From the NCBI RefSeq assembly GCF_028640845.1, contig NC_080540.1:136924420-136988419 (forward strand): a stretch of DNA of 64,000 nucleotides, written 5' to 3'. How positions within the stretch are numbered: the stretch's first letter is position 1; each line of letters starts with the position of its first letter. The DNA is from Ahaetulla prasina (lineage: Eukaryota > Chordata > Lepidosauria > Squamata > Colubridae). The translations under genes were made by a program, and so were the position numbers. The notes beneath the pieces were generated by a model, which did no database searches, was not told the origin of the DNA, and saw nothing but the letters and a program-made list of their open reading frames with translations. Below are positions 22,099-31,677 of this stretch, in pieces.

Positions 22099-24063
22099 GT
22101 GACAGGACCAGGCAATCCCAGACCAGACGTCCCTACCGTGGATCCGGCTTCCGACCTTATCGCAGGAATAAATGACTATCCCGGCCAGGATCCCATCGGC
22201 GGTCGTCTCACCAAGTTCGTCCCTACCTGGTCCCACACGACAACCGATGCCTGGGTACTGCAAACCATCACCCCTGGTCTCTCCCTCGGATTCAATTCAA
22301 ATCCTCCGAGGTGATTCATCCAATGCCAGATTCCCAAAGAACCCACCAAGAGGGCTCAAATGGAAGACGAGATTCAACACCTGTTGTCCATCAGTGCCAT
22401 AGAACCGGTTCCCATGCCTCACCAGGGGACCGGCTTCTATTCAATTCTTTTCCTAGTGGACAAAAAATCAGGCGGCACCAGAGCCATCTTAGACCTGAAG
22501 CAACTGAACCTTCACATCAAATATCGCAGATTCAAGATGCACTCCCTCAATTCAATCTTAGGAAGCATCAGAAGAGGGGACTATCTAACATCCATCGACC
22601 TCAAGGAGGCCTATCTACATGTACCCATCAGACCAGCCCACAGACGCTTTCTCAGGTTCAGTTATGCCGGAGCCCACTTTCAATACAGGGCCCTGCCCTT
22701 CGGTCTATCTTCCGCTCCTCGTACCTTCACCAAGATTCTGGATGCTGTGGCGGCCCATCTTCGCACAATTCCAGTAAGAATGCAATGTTACCTGGACGAT
22801 ATATTGATTCTCTCGTCTTCCGCCCAGCAGGCGTTATGGGACTTACAGGTAACAATTCAATCCCTACAGGATCACGGCTTTTCAGTCAACAGAGCAAAGA
22901 GCCATCTAGTGCCTACGACCGAAATTGTCCATCTGGGAGCGAGAATCAACACCAGATCCTGCCAGGTGTTCCTTTCCCGAGACCGTCTCCTCAATGTGAG
23001 AGATACGACAAAAAAGGTAAAGGCACTCAAGAGAGTTCCACTTTCACTGCTCTCACAGTTATTGGGAAAGATGGTCTCTTGTCTGTCGATCGTGCCCTGG
23101 GCACGTCTTCACTCACGACCCCTACAATGGCTTCTTCTCCCACACCAAAGAACAGGCAACAGCCATACCGAAATCAGAATTCCTCTGCCCCCAAAGGTAA
23201 GAAAATCTCTACAGTGGTGGCTGTCTCCAGCCCTGACAAAGGGCTGCTCATTCCAGGAACATTGCCGTCTCGTCCTCACCACGGATGCAAGCCTCTACGG
23301 CTGGGGTGCCCACCTATCAGACCAGGTAACTCAGGGTCGCTGGTCCCCCAACGACCTCAAGAACGACATCAACTGGTTGGAAATGAGAGCTGCTCATCTA
23401 GCTCTCAGGTACTTCCAAGCGCAGCTATCAAACCATCATGTGCTACTGCTGACGGACAACACTACCACGAAGGCCCATGTGAACCGTCAAGGAGGCACCC
23501 GATCCCGCATATTGATGAAAGAGGCTGCAGCCATAGGCCTGTGGGCAGAAAAACATCTTCTCTCACTACAGGCAGCCCACATATCCGGAGTCGCCAACAT
23601 ACAAGTGGATTGGCTGAGCAGGACGACTATCGATCAATCAGAGTGGCAACTGCATCCGGATCTGTTTCTCACAATCACGATCAAATTCGGGCAACCCATA
23701 GTAGACCTCTTTGCCAGCCCGACCAACAAACAACTTCCAAGGTTCTTCTCCAGGTTCCAAACCCCAGGAGCAGAAGGAACAGATGCCCTACGATGTCAGT
23801 GGCCCCGGGGCCTTCTTTATGCCTTCCCCCCGACCCCCCTTCTGCCATGGGTCATACGAAGGATCTTGGAACAGAAGGCAGAAGTTCTCCTCATAGCCCC
23901 TTACTGGCCTCGACGGAGTTGGTTTGTGGATCTGGTGAGCCTGTCCCTCAATCCACCTTGGCGAATTCCACCGGATCAGATTTCTCTACGCCAAGGAGCC
24001 ATTCTCCACCCAGAACCTCAATGTTACCAACTAGCCGTCTGGCACTTGACAGGGAGATACTAA
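22099..24063 (+). pseudogene. DIRS reverse transcriptase - RNase H - methyltransferase-like ORF (one in-frame stop)
   Basis: The frame from 22360 gives 567 codons. RT: AILDLKQLN (42-50), SIDLKEAYLHVPI (78-90, catalytic Asp80), ALPFGLSSAPRTF (111-123) and YLDDILIL (144-151, catalytic Asp pair). RNase H: LTTDASLYGWG with Asp309, Glu341 in NWLEMRAA, Asp366 in LLTDNT and Asp417 in VDWLSR. The C-terminal VDLFASPTN, LLYAFPP and LIAPYWPRRSWF blocks form the DIRS methyltransferase-like domain. The same frame is open upstream from 22099 with the DIRS-typical GGRLTKFVPTW and DAWVLQTI, interrupted only by TGA at 22312-22314. The original gene therefore began further upstream. All RT and RNase H catalytic residues are present. 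It would synthesise circular element DNA. Confidence 0.93.
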
Positions 24064-25103
24064 GGAAAGAAAAGCATTCCATGGGGGTCATCTCCACCCT
24101 TCTGGCTTCTAGACGCCCATCCACAACGCGTATTTACGAGGCCACATGGTCATCATTCCATCGCTGGTGTCTTAGACATCGAATAGAACCTACTTCTGCC
24201 TCCATTAGACATATCCTGCAATTCCTCCAGGATGGATTGGACAAGGGTTTAGCCACCAACACCATCCGCCGGCAGGTTGCAGCTCTTGCCACTGTTTTAT
24301 TCTGTGACGGGACCTCCACACTTTCTCAACACCCCCGTATCCGACGTTTTCTGAGGGCAGCTTACAATCTGCGACCGCCTCCGGTGCACAGATACCCTAC
24401 CTGGGACCTAACCCTTGTCCTTCAGAAGCTTACGTCTTCCCCTTTTGAACCCTTGAGCTCCTCCAGTTTTAAGCTCTTAACCTTTAAAGTCGCTTTTCTC
24501 ATAGCCATAACCTCAGCCTGCAGGATCTCCAAGATCGCTGCCCTTTCGGTCAGGAAGGACTTATGCATTTTTCACTCTAACAGAGTCATTCTCCGTTTAG
24601 ACCCTACCTTTCTTACTAAAATAAACACAAGCTTTCATAGGTCTCAAGAAGTCATCTTACCAGATTTTTGTCCTCATCCCAAGCATCCATCGGAGCGTCG
24701 ATGGCACACGCTGGACGTAAGAAGGGCCCTGCGTATTTACCTCAACAGAACAGCTCCTTTCAGGAAGACAGAATCCCTATTTGTTTCTTTTCAACCAAGG
24801 GCTCTGGGCATCAAAGTCTCCCCATCCACCATAGGCAGGTGGATAAAGGCCTGTATTTCCATGGCCTACGACCAGCAGAAACACCATCTTCCAGGCCGCA
24901 TCACTGCACACTCCACCCACAGCGCGGCCACCACAGCTGCCTGGGCCACCCAGGCCTCTATCTTGGACATTTGCAGAGCAGCCACGTGGGCCTCTCCTTC
25001 GCCATTTATTAAAAACTACAAGATGGACCAATTTGCCTCAGCCGAGGCCTCATTCGGACGGAGGGTCCTGCAGCGAGTTCTTCCTGTTGCTGAGTCTTCC
25101 TAA
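22311..25103 (+). CDS. DIRS tyrosine recombinase ORF, overprinted on the RT gene
   Basis: A 930-codon frame is open from 22311. Only its last third or so is recognisable: a core-binding part RIYEATWSSFHRWC with DGLDKGLATNTIRRQVAAL, then the catalytic domain with box I Arg at 24522-24524 (TSACRISKIAAL), box II His at 24909-24911 and the nucleophile Tyr at 25017-25019 (FIKNYK). In box II the usual HxxR reads HSTH: the expected Arg at 24918-24920 is CAC, one transition from CGC, so strand exchange is probably impaired. The first roughly 580 codons (Ser/Pro/Gln/Arg-rich) overlap the RT frame in a different phase and have no recognised domain. The true start is probably far downstream of 22311. 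The enzyme would integrate circular DIRS DNA. Confidence 0.88.
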   Translation: MIHPMPDSQRTHQEGSNGRRDSTPVVHQCHRTGSHASPGDRLLFNSFPSGQKIRRHQSHLRPEATEPSHQISQIQDALPQFNLRKHQKRGLSNIHRPQGGLSTCTHQTSPQTLSQVQLCRSPLSIQGPALRSIFRSSYLHQDSGCCGGPSSHNSSKNAMLPGRYIDSLVFRPAGVMGLTGNNSIPTGSRLFSQQSKEPSSAYDRNCPSGSENQHQILPGVPFPRPSPQCERYDKKGKGTQESSTFTALTVIGKDGLLSVDRALGTSSLTTPTMASSPTPKNRQQPYRNQNSSAPKGKKISTVVAVSSPDKGLLIPGTLPSRPHHGCKPLRLGCPPIRPGNSGSLVPQRPQERHQLVGNESCSSSSQVLPSAAIKPSCATADGQHYHEGPCEPSRRHPIPHIDERGCSHRPVGRKTSSLTTGSPHIRSRQHTSGLAEQDDYRSIRVATASGSVSHNHDQIRATHSRPLCQPDQQTTSKVLLQVPNPRSRRNRCPTMSVAPGPSLCLPPDPPSAMGHTKDLGTEGRSSPHSPLLASTELVCGSGEPVPQSTLANSTGSDFSTPRSHSPPRTSMLPTSRLALDREILRKEKHSMGVISTLLASRRPSTTRIYEATWSSFHRWCLRHRIEPTSASIRHILQFLQDGLDKGLATNTIRRQVAALATVLFCDGTSTLSQHPRIRRFLRAAYNLRPPPVHRYPTWDLTLVLQKLTSSPFEPLSSSSFKLLTFKVAFLIAITSACRISKIAALSVRKDLCIFHSNRVILRLDPTFLTKINTSFHRSQEVILPDFCPHPKHPSERRWHTLDVRRALRIYLNRTAPFRKTESLFVSFQPRALGIKVSPSTIGRWIKACISMAYDQQKHHLPGRITAHSTHSAATTAAWATQASILDICRAATWASPSPFIKNYKMDQFASAEASFGRRVLQRVLPVAESS

Positions 25104-25144
25104 TCTTTCCTTTCCCGCCCTAGGGATATTTAGCTTGGGTATAT

Positions 25145-25235
25145 CCCATTGCTTTGGACTCTCTTAGCAGCGTACAGGAGAAGGAACATTGGCTTACCTG
25201 AAGGTTCCTTCTATGTACGCTGCGTGAGAGTCCAA
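25145..25235. repeat. DIRS internal complementary region
   Basis: It contains ctttggactctcttagcagc, the complement of the left terminus, directly fused to ggttccttctatgtacgctg, the complement of the right terminus. This is the template used to complete both ends of the circular replication intermediate. It starts just after the recombinase stop. Confidence 0.9.
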
Positions 25236-25347
25236 CCCCTCCCTATTTTCACGTATTGTTTTTGTCTATATACAGGGATCTGGAGGTTATTGTTCCGTTT
25301 TTTCCAGTTTTCACATTGAGTTCGTCTTCTCCAATACCGCTTCTTCG

Positions 25348-25495
25348 TTAATAAACTGGAGCTAAACAGGAAGAGGAGGTGTGTTTAAACAAATTCAACT
25401 CAGTCTCAGGCCAATCAGATGAAGTTAACAACCCATTGCTTTGGACTCTCACGCAGCGTACATAGAAGGAACCTTCAGGTAAGCCAATGTTCCTT
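25348..25495. repeat. DIRS right inverted terminal repeat
   Basis: It begins ttaataaactggagctaaac and ends ggtaagccaatgttcctt. It extends beyond the left repeat by the stretch that the internal complementary region copies. Confidence 0.9.
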
Positions 25496-25524
25496 TTCTT
25501 GGGAGTGTTGGGGGGGACAGAACA

Positions 25525-25600
25525 CCCACTCTTTCTCTCTCATTCTCTCTCTCTCTTTCTCTCTCTCCCACTAAAATAAATAAATAAATAAAACTAGCTA
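25525..25600. repeat. CT-rich tract and (AAAT)n tail
   Basis: Continuation of the CT-rich tract that also lies left of the LTR (19080-19129), ending in (aaat)n. It marks the pre-insertion sequence. Confidence 0.8.
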
Positions 25601-27463
25601 TAGAATCAGCTTCACCATTGTCACAATGATATGGACTAATTTCCTAACTAGCTTCCTGACATTCAACATTCAAGAAGTTCAAAGATTAAACTAGTTAAAG
25701 GAAAATGTAATATAATGATATTCGAATTGGCCTTGTTGTTATGTCCAGGATTATATGTGTATTCCCATTGGTCAGATTTTAGTACATGGTAAGTTCACAC
25801 AGTTTCTACTAGAAGAATGGGTGGTACAGGGAGGGAGGGAGGGAGGGAAGGAAAGGAAGGAAGGAAGATTTTGGCTCAGTTTTATTTGTATTTTAAATGC
25901 TGAAAAACAAAAATAATTCTGAAACAGTTTCCCATTTTCCCTGAAGTCTTTTCAGCTCTATGGAGATTTTTGTGAAGCTGCTCTTATCTCTTTCTGCATC
26001 CTAAAAAACATCATTTGATTTCTTGTTGTCGAAAATTCAGGATTGAGGTAGTTTCACTGTATTCATATTAAGTAATGCATTTTGATTGACAATCCCCCCC
26101 CATCGTATTCCTAACTTCCCTATCTTTAATTGGACTTTTTGTATTAGTTTATTTATGTCTTTTAGCTTATGCAGTTTTTATCTTTTACTATTGTAAGCTG
26201 CCCAGAGTTACCCTGAGGTAAGATGGGCAGCCAATAAATTAATTAATGAATTCGTTCATTCATTTTGGGATATATCAGTTTGCATTTGATAGCAAGATAC
26301 AAGGTTAGAAGCTGGAGGACATGATAAAGACCGTAACATTTTCTTTCTGAAAGCACTAGGGATTCTCTCCATTCAATCTTCCCAGGCAATATCTTTTCAA
26401 TGTGTTCTAGTTTTTCGCTTACTTTATACTTCATAAATTATACATTTGTGTGGCTCCAGCTTTGCTTTCAAGTCTTTTTTTCCTTGTCTGATGTTGTGCA
26501 TCTTAATGAACACCCAAGGGATACAGAGATGCAGGTGGCTTTCTATTTTATAGGTATGGGATTGGTGAATTCTGTTTACAAAAATGTTCATCGGAGGAAG
26601 ATTCCCCTTTCCCCTGTGGAATTTTGCACAGAAGAATTATGTAATCAATGTTCATGGAATGGGTCATTTTTAAAAAAATCACTTTTGTGATCACTGGATT
26701 TGTTGATATTTAGGTCTTGAGTTTTATTTTCCTATAATTGGTATATCATGTTTGACCAGATTTTGTTGTTGTTATTAACATTGAATTAGAAGCCCTGTAC
26801 AAGTTAGGGGTACAAACTCAGTTGCCAATTATTGATTAGATACTACAGATCTGTATTGCACAGTAAAGCACATTCAAATAGCTTTTCATCTTTATAATTT
26901 AACACTGATAATACAAATGTGCAAGACCCAAATAAGAAGAAAGTATTCTGTGAAAGTTCTGTGCATATTTATATCTTCAGTACAATTAAAAGTTACGTTA
27001 TCTTTTTATAAATGACCAGAAGTACTCTAGCATATACATAGCCCATTATACCTCTTTATGTGTATGATGGAGCTTCATTTGAATGTAGATATGTAAATGA
27101 ATGTATTAAAAAGGTTCTCTTTGTATGCTTACCTTCGAATGAGAGAGTAAAAAGTAACTGATGATTAGCAATATTGAATTACAAGCCATTTATGTACTTG
27201 TACAAGAAATGCCTAGTTCTGCTTACTAAGGCTAATGATAAGACATTGATACTAGTAGGCTTAAATTTGTGATTATTTGATATTGTGATTTTTTTTTCAA
27301 ATATTCCTTGGCTAACCATTAGTTTTCCTCCTCTTGACAATTTCTGAATCTTCAGCTCCTCAAATGTCTGATAGAGACGATGAAGGATACCATCAGATTC
27401 ACAGATGATAGCTAGTTTTCGCTTTTTGGTACAGAGTGTGTTTATAGCTTTAGTTAAGATACC
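25601..27463. other. Intron sequence with a short purine repeat
   Basis: Mostly unassigned. A (GGGA)n/(GGAA)n run occupies about 25830-25867, and a LINE-like tail (gtaagctgcccagagttac followed by aattaatt) is suggested near 26190-26250. No exon was recognised. Confidence 0.5.
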
Positions 27464-27790
27464 TACAGGCATATCTCAGAGATTTACTGGGTTTAATTCT
27501 AGATCATCGAAATAAATCAAATATTGCAATAAAATAAGTCACACAATTTGGGGGGGATTTCCCAGTGCATATAAATATTATGTTCACACTAGGCTATAAT
27601 CTATTAATTGTGCAAGAGCTGTATATCTAAACAAAACCCAAGATGCATACCTTAATTAAAAATTACTATATTACTAAAAAAATGCTAATTGTTATCTGAG
27701 ACTTCAGTCAGTTGTAATCTTTTTGCTGATGGAGGATCTTCTAAAAAATGCAGTATCTGCAAATCTCAATAAAGTGAAGCGTAATAAAAT
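27464..27790. mobile_element. Tigger/pogo-type MITE, uninterrupted copy
   Basis: It starts tacaggcatatctcagagat and ends aataaagtgaagcgtaata, the Tigger1-type termini. The internal order is ccagtgcatataaatatta, catgcttaattaaaaa-like and ctttttgctgatggagg. It is the reference for recognising the split copy at 12861-14325. No transposase. Confidence 0.8.
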
Positions 27791-28206
27791 AATAAATAAA
27801 ACAAAATATACTGTACTTGGTGACCAATATGGAAATTGTGCAGTATTACACCGCTAGAGAATTTCCTCCAGCTTTTAATACAATCTATCAAATAGAACAA
27901 CATACCTACAGGACCTCTGTGGCACATAAGGAATTGTTTTCAAGTATTTCCATTATTTTGCCTGCAGGGAGGCTCCAGAGCAAGCTGATATCATACAGTA
28001 TGACTTACGTACTCTTCATGGTAATTTCTTTTAGGCTCCTGCAATACTGTTTTTTTCAATGCTCTGCATACTAAGATCACATGGAGTTATGACATTTGAT
28101 ATATGCTGGTATCAACAAAATTTATTTCTTGTAGATCACTATGGAAAATAATGAGCAGCCATGTCTCTGACTATGGAGATAGGGATTTCTATAAAAGAAT
28201 TTGTTT
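27791..28206. other. Intron sequence without recognised features
   Basis: Spacer between a Tigger-like MITE and a LINE 3' end, with no named element. Confidence 0.45.
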
Positions 28207-28209
28207 TCC

Positions 28210-28247
<38 letters not shown>

Positions 28248-28420
28248 TCAATTTCTATACCGCCCTTCTCCCAAAGGACTCAGGGCGGTTTACAGCCAAA
28301 GTAAAGACAGTACAATTTTTAAGACCAGTTTAAAAGGAAAATTTAGAGTTGGTTGAAGAACTTAAAACCAATAAAACCCTTTATTAAAACCCCACTAGGC
28401 CCTCAAGTTGCTAGAACACC
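28207..28420 (-). mobile_element. L2-like LINE 3' end, antisense, with (TGAT)n array
   Basis: The gattgattgatt array (28207-28247) is followed by ctataccgcccttctcccaa and ggactcagggcggtttacag, the complement of the 3' hairpin at 1770-1795 and 4825-4860. Only about 170 bp of LINE remains. Confidence 0.82.
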
Positions 28421-30002
28421 TGATTGTTTCATGGAATTATACTAAACTTCGTTAGTAACTGTAATTATAGATAATAAACACTTTTGTTTAATAGTTTTAA
28501 TAAAAAAAGTGTTAATATCACCAGCTATATGTCATTCTCCTTAATGAGCACATTCTTCTACAGAACTACTGAAACAAAAACTGTACTGTGAATCAATTAA
28601 AAATACTACACTGTTATTCTGCTTGGTGTACAGTAAGGGAGGATGTTGGGTTTGTTTATTTGAAGATCTGGACATAGCAATGCACTCTGATTCCCCTGTC
28701 AGCCCTGAATTTATTCCTGAAAATATATAACCTGCTGGAATAAGACTCCTTCCTTATGTATGATTAGTCTGAGACAGACTCATAGTTCAAAATCTACATG
28801 AAGGAGATGCTGTTTATTTTAAGAGATTACTGTTAAGGGTTAGTATAAAAAGAAATTAAGGCTCTTTTTGTTTTGCTTGCTTCCTGGGCAGCCACTTAAG
28901 CAAGGTTTGCTATGTTGCATTATTGATACGGAAATCTTGTATAATGTGTTATCATTATTTTTTAATAAAGCATTTCAGTGGGACTTGCCTAATCCATGAG
29001 ACTTGGCAGAATCTTCTATAGTGTTGCACAAAAGGCTATGGAAGGAAGAGTTTAGGAAAATTACATACAAGCTGTATAATATTTTGAGAAAAAAAGAAAG
29101 AACCAAATCTTTGAAAAGGAAAGGCAATTGGAAATCAGCACATTCAAGTGCAGGCTTCTTTTTTGTATTTGTTTCATCATATGAATAGAAATAGATCTGA
29201 TTATATATTATTCTGAAGTACTGAAGAAAGTCAATTTGACTTCGTCTTCATATATAGAAATGTATTTGAAGAAAATGTTATTTATTTTAAAAAATCTGAT
29301 GCTACATTTGAAGTTTCAGAAGGGTCTAATCAATCTTGCCAAGAAATTCACTAATGGTGATAATATTCTTAGTAGTGCATTCACCTGCTAAATTAATAAT
29401 TAATTTAGGACATTATTTCAATGCCCTGAAAGAACAAATCAGCTTCACATTACATAAGCCTTTCCCGATGGACACAGGAAATTATTCTTTCTTGCTATCA
29501 CAAGACCTGTTTTTATGTTTTGTTCAGGTAAAAAAAGTCCAGGCACTATGAGTATATATTGAATAGGCTGGATGAAAAAAAGTTACCTTTATCTGAAACT
29601 AATTTATATAATTCATTCAATTATTCAAAATCAGGATTCAACTACCTTTAATGGTTAAAACCTTCAGGTGTATGTTTACATAATAAAATCCTGAACAGCA
29701 CAAATGAATGAATTAGGTAAATATCTGTGGTAATAATATACAGTTCAGACAGAACTAAAATCTTACGTCAATTGCAGCTAAAAGCCAAGGATAGTCCAAT
29801 AAAACTCAGCAAAATGGTCCTTTAAAACGGATGGTCCTAATTAGACTATTATTCCACTTTTAATGATCTTCCGTTACTAGATATTCTAGCAGTAGTTACA
29901 CTTGTCTTTCATTGTCTTTCATATTTAAGTGTAGACAATCATGGAATTGTATTTAAATTCAAAAATAGTAAAAAAATTACTGTTTGGTTTGGTGACAGCA
30001 GT
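28421..30002. other. Intron sequence without recognised features
   Basis: AT-rich; the small open frames at 29003 and 29336 have no recognisable domain. No repeat was identified with confidence. Confidence 0.45.
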
Positions 30003-30672
30003 GCCTCAGATAGAAAGTCCACACAGAGAGTGGTAAGGGCAGCTGAAGATTATAGGAAACTCACTTCCTATCTTTCAGGGTACTATGTGCTTAGAGCTCG
30101 AAGTATTGTTAGTGACCCTACACTCCCACTTTACGGACTGCTTCTGTTGCTCCCCTCTGGGAGGAGGTTTCAAAATCTTTCTAGCAGGACTACCAGATTC
30201 TGTAACAGCTTTGTTCCTTATGCCATTTGTCTGGTAAACTCCAAGATTCATTTTTCTCACCATGTACATGTATACATCTGAACTAGATTGTGTTGTTTCT
30301 CAGTGTAATATAATATATGTGGGTATATGCATTTATTATTTTTCATATAATAATATGCAAAATAATAATAATAATAATAATAACAGAGTTGGAGGCCTTC
30401 TAGTCCAACCCCCTGCCCAGGCAGGAAACCCTACCTACACCATTTCAGACAAATGGCTATCCAACATTTTCTTAAACATTTCCAGTGTGGGAGCATTCAC
30501 AACTTCTGCAGGCAAGTTGTTCCACTGATTAATCGTTCTAACTGTTCTAATTGTTCTAAATATTTATTTATTATGCAACAAAATTTCATTTTATTGTACG
30601 CTGATTAGTGTACATGCTGATTAGTGTACATTCAAAGTGACAATAAAGTTGTTATTCCATTCCATTCCATTT
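30003..30672 (+). mobile_element. LINE 3' end (CR1/L2/Rex1 group), sense, interrupted
   Basis: The plus strand encodes VRAAEDYRKLTSYLSGYYVL, then LLPSGRRFQNLSSRTTR and NSFVPYAICLVN, the usual C-terminal block of this LINE group. The 3' UTR resumes after a CR1 insertion and ends tgacaataaag before ttattccattcc pentamers at about 30650-30672. Coding remnants have no upstream RT domain. Confidence 0.8.
30361..30571 (-). mobile_element. CR1 3' end nested in another LINE
   Basis: An (AAT)n run followed by cagagttggaggccttctag is the antisense CR1 3' end. The target duplication tatgcaa (30354-30360 and 30572-30578) shows that it inserted into the 3' UTR of the LINE at 30003-30672. Confidence 0.82.
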
Positions 30673-30809
30673 CATTAGATGGTAGAAATAATATAATTTG
30701 TTCTCTTGGGGAGGAAGGAAACTAAGGACAAAAACACATTTAGAAGCTCCCAATTGGTGATGACATGGACAAGAGGCCTGGCCTTTCACCCCTGCTTTTT
30801 TTTGGAGGG

Positions 30810-31405
30810 TTGTGTGTGTTAAGCAGGGTTCAGTACTTTATCTGCTTCTGTTTAACATCTATGTGAAGCCTTTTGGTGAGATCATTCGTTATCATGGGAT
30901 GAGATATCAGTTTGCTGAGGATAGACAGCTGTATATCTCAGCCCATGGTGAGTTCAGTGACACTGTGACCTCCCGCTTGCAATGCCCGGAGGCTGTTAAG
31001 GGATGAATGGGGAGCAATGGACCGAACATGAACAAAATAGCAAGACAAAATAGCTCTGAGTTTGGGATTCTTTGGTTCATGGAGAATTGCCATCTTTGGT
31101 CCAGGATGAGGTTATACTGCTTACTGCAAAATTGGGGAGGGGGGGTATTTCTGCTAGAGTCGCAAGTCAGATAAGATTGGCCCCCAACTTGATACCCTTT
31201 TGAAAGGCTCTGAGGACATGGTTTTGTCAGCATGCCTGGGGATCACAGACTGATACCAAGCCCATCAAGTGGTTTTTCTGAACGTTGTTGTAGAGGATGG
31301 GGGAAGTGCATCAGGTTTTTTATTTGGGGGGGTAACTTTGTAAGCTGCCTGGAGTCACCATGAATGAATTAAGAGACCAAATGAATCTCCTAAATAAAAG
31401 AAGAA
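30810..31405 (+). mobile_element. Degenerate L2-like LINE fragment, sense
   Basis: The frame from 30812 reads KQGSVLYLLLFNIYVKPFGEI and RYQFAEDRQLYIS. These are decayed versions of PQGSILSPLLFNIYMKPLGEI and YADDTQLY in the copy at 2766. The YADD motif is now FAED. A tail-like gtaagctgcctggagtcacc occurs near 31340. Clearly older than the other L2-like copies. Confidence 0.72.
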
Positions 31406-31574
31406 AGAGCAGAATTTGCTAATACTGCAGTTCAAATGATTTTATTTTCAGATTCAGACAAAAGTTCAGTATCGGTTCCTTTATTTCTTGTTAGTATTTA
31501 TAAACATAAACAGCTGTGGTACAGAATCACCTTAATACACACTGCTTACCAAAATATATTGTTTAATTTTCTAG
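31406..31574. promoter_or_regulatory. RPTOR: RPTOR 3' splice region upstream of exon
   Basis: AT-rich intron end with pyrimidine-containing tttaattttctag immediately before the exon at 31575. No mobile element lies within about 170 bp of the acceptor. Confidence 0.7.
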
Positions 31575-31677
31575 ATGAAGACTGTTAGTGTTGCCTTAGT
31601 TCTGTGCCTGAATGTTGGGGTGGATCCTCCTGATGTGGTAAAGACAACTCCATGTGCTCGACTTGAATGCTGGATAG
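31575..31677 (+). CDS. RPTOR: RPTOR coding exon (raptor, residues about 55-88)
   Basis: The exon encodes 34 codons plus one base, starting [10 protein letters not shown] and ending with CARLECWI. I recognise this as the N-terminal part of raptor, the mTORC1 scaffold that recruits substrates carrying TOS motifs in the cytoplasm and at lysosomes. It lies in the raptor N-terminal conserved (caspase-like) region, by my recall residues 55-88 of the human protein. It is preceded by a pyrimidine-containing acceptor ending in ttttctag and followed by the donor gtaaga. It ends in phase 1: the last base G pairs with AT of the next exon to give Asp. The ATG at its start is an internal Met, not the initiator, because raptor normally has about 54 residues encoded upstream. 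No stop or frameshift is present, unlike every mobile-element frame around it. Family identity is essentially certain; exon numbering is from memory. Confidence 0.95.

Larger units (their letters stand above)
19722..25495 (+). mobile_element. DIRS retrotransposon with complete terminal architecture (about 5.77 kb)
   Basis: Inverted terminal repeats (19722-19843 and 25348-25495) enclose gag, RT/RNase H/methyltransferase-like and tyrosine-recombinase frames. An internal complementary region at 25145-25235 joins the complements of both outer ends. This layout is specific to DIRS elements, which integrate a circular DNA by site-specific recombination and leave no target duplication. Accordingly, none is seen at the borders (ggctta | ttctcctg and gttcctt | ttcttggg), only a shared TT. 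It lies in an LTR-like sequence and in sense with RPTOR. Gag is broken, RT carries one in-frame stop and the recombinase has an altered catalytic residue, so the copy is probably inactive but not old. Confidence 0.92.
19130..25524 (+). mobile_element. Apparent solo LTR (about 620 bp) split by a DIRS element
   Basis: The outer segments 19130-19721 and 25496-25524 join to an LTR-like unit starting tgttgtgacc and ending gacagaaca, i.e. TG...CA ends with a short inverted match. It has a TATA-like ggataaaagc at about 19440 and an AATAAA at 19687-19692. The flanks cccat (19125-19129) and cccac (25525-25529) suggest a 5-bp target duplication with one mismatch. The CT-rich tract continues on both sides, supporting a clean insertion. 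No internal retroelement genes remain, consistent with LTR-LTR recombination. Whether it derives from a retrovirus-like or Ty3-like element cannot be told from the LTR alone. Confidence 0.6.
1..31574 (+). other. RPTOR: RPTOR upstream intron (partial)
   Basis: Everything left of the first recognised RPTOR exon is interpreted as the preceding intron, at least 31.5 kb long. The raptor N-terminus (initiator exon) was looked for and not seen. The interval is mostly identifiable transposable elements separated by AT-rich sequence without coding signal. The intron label is inferred from exon order; only its 3' splice site is visible. Confidence 0.8.

Noticed and set aside
22311..24000. N-terminal 560 codons of the recombinase frame as a separate protein
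   Set aside because: No domain is visible and it lies antiphase to a well-conserved RT; reported as a finding rather than as its own gene.
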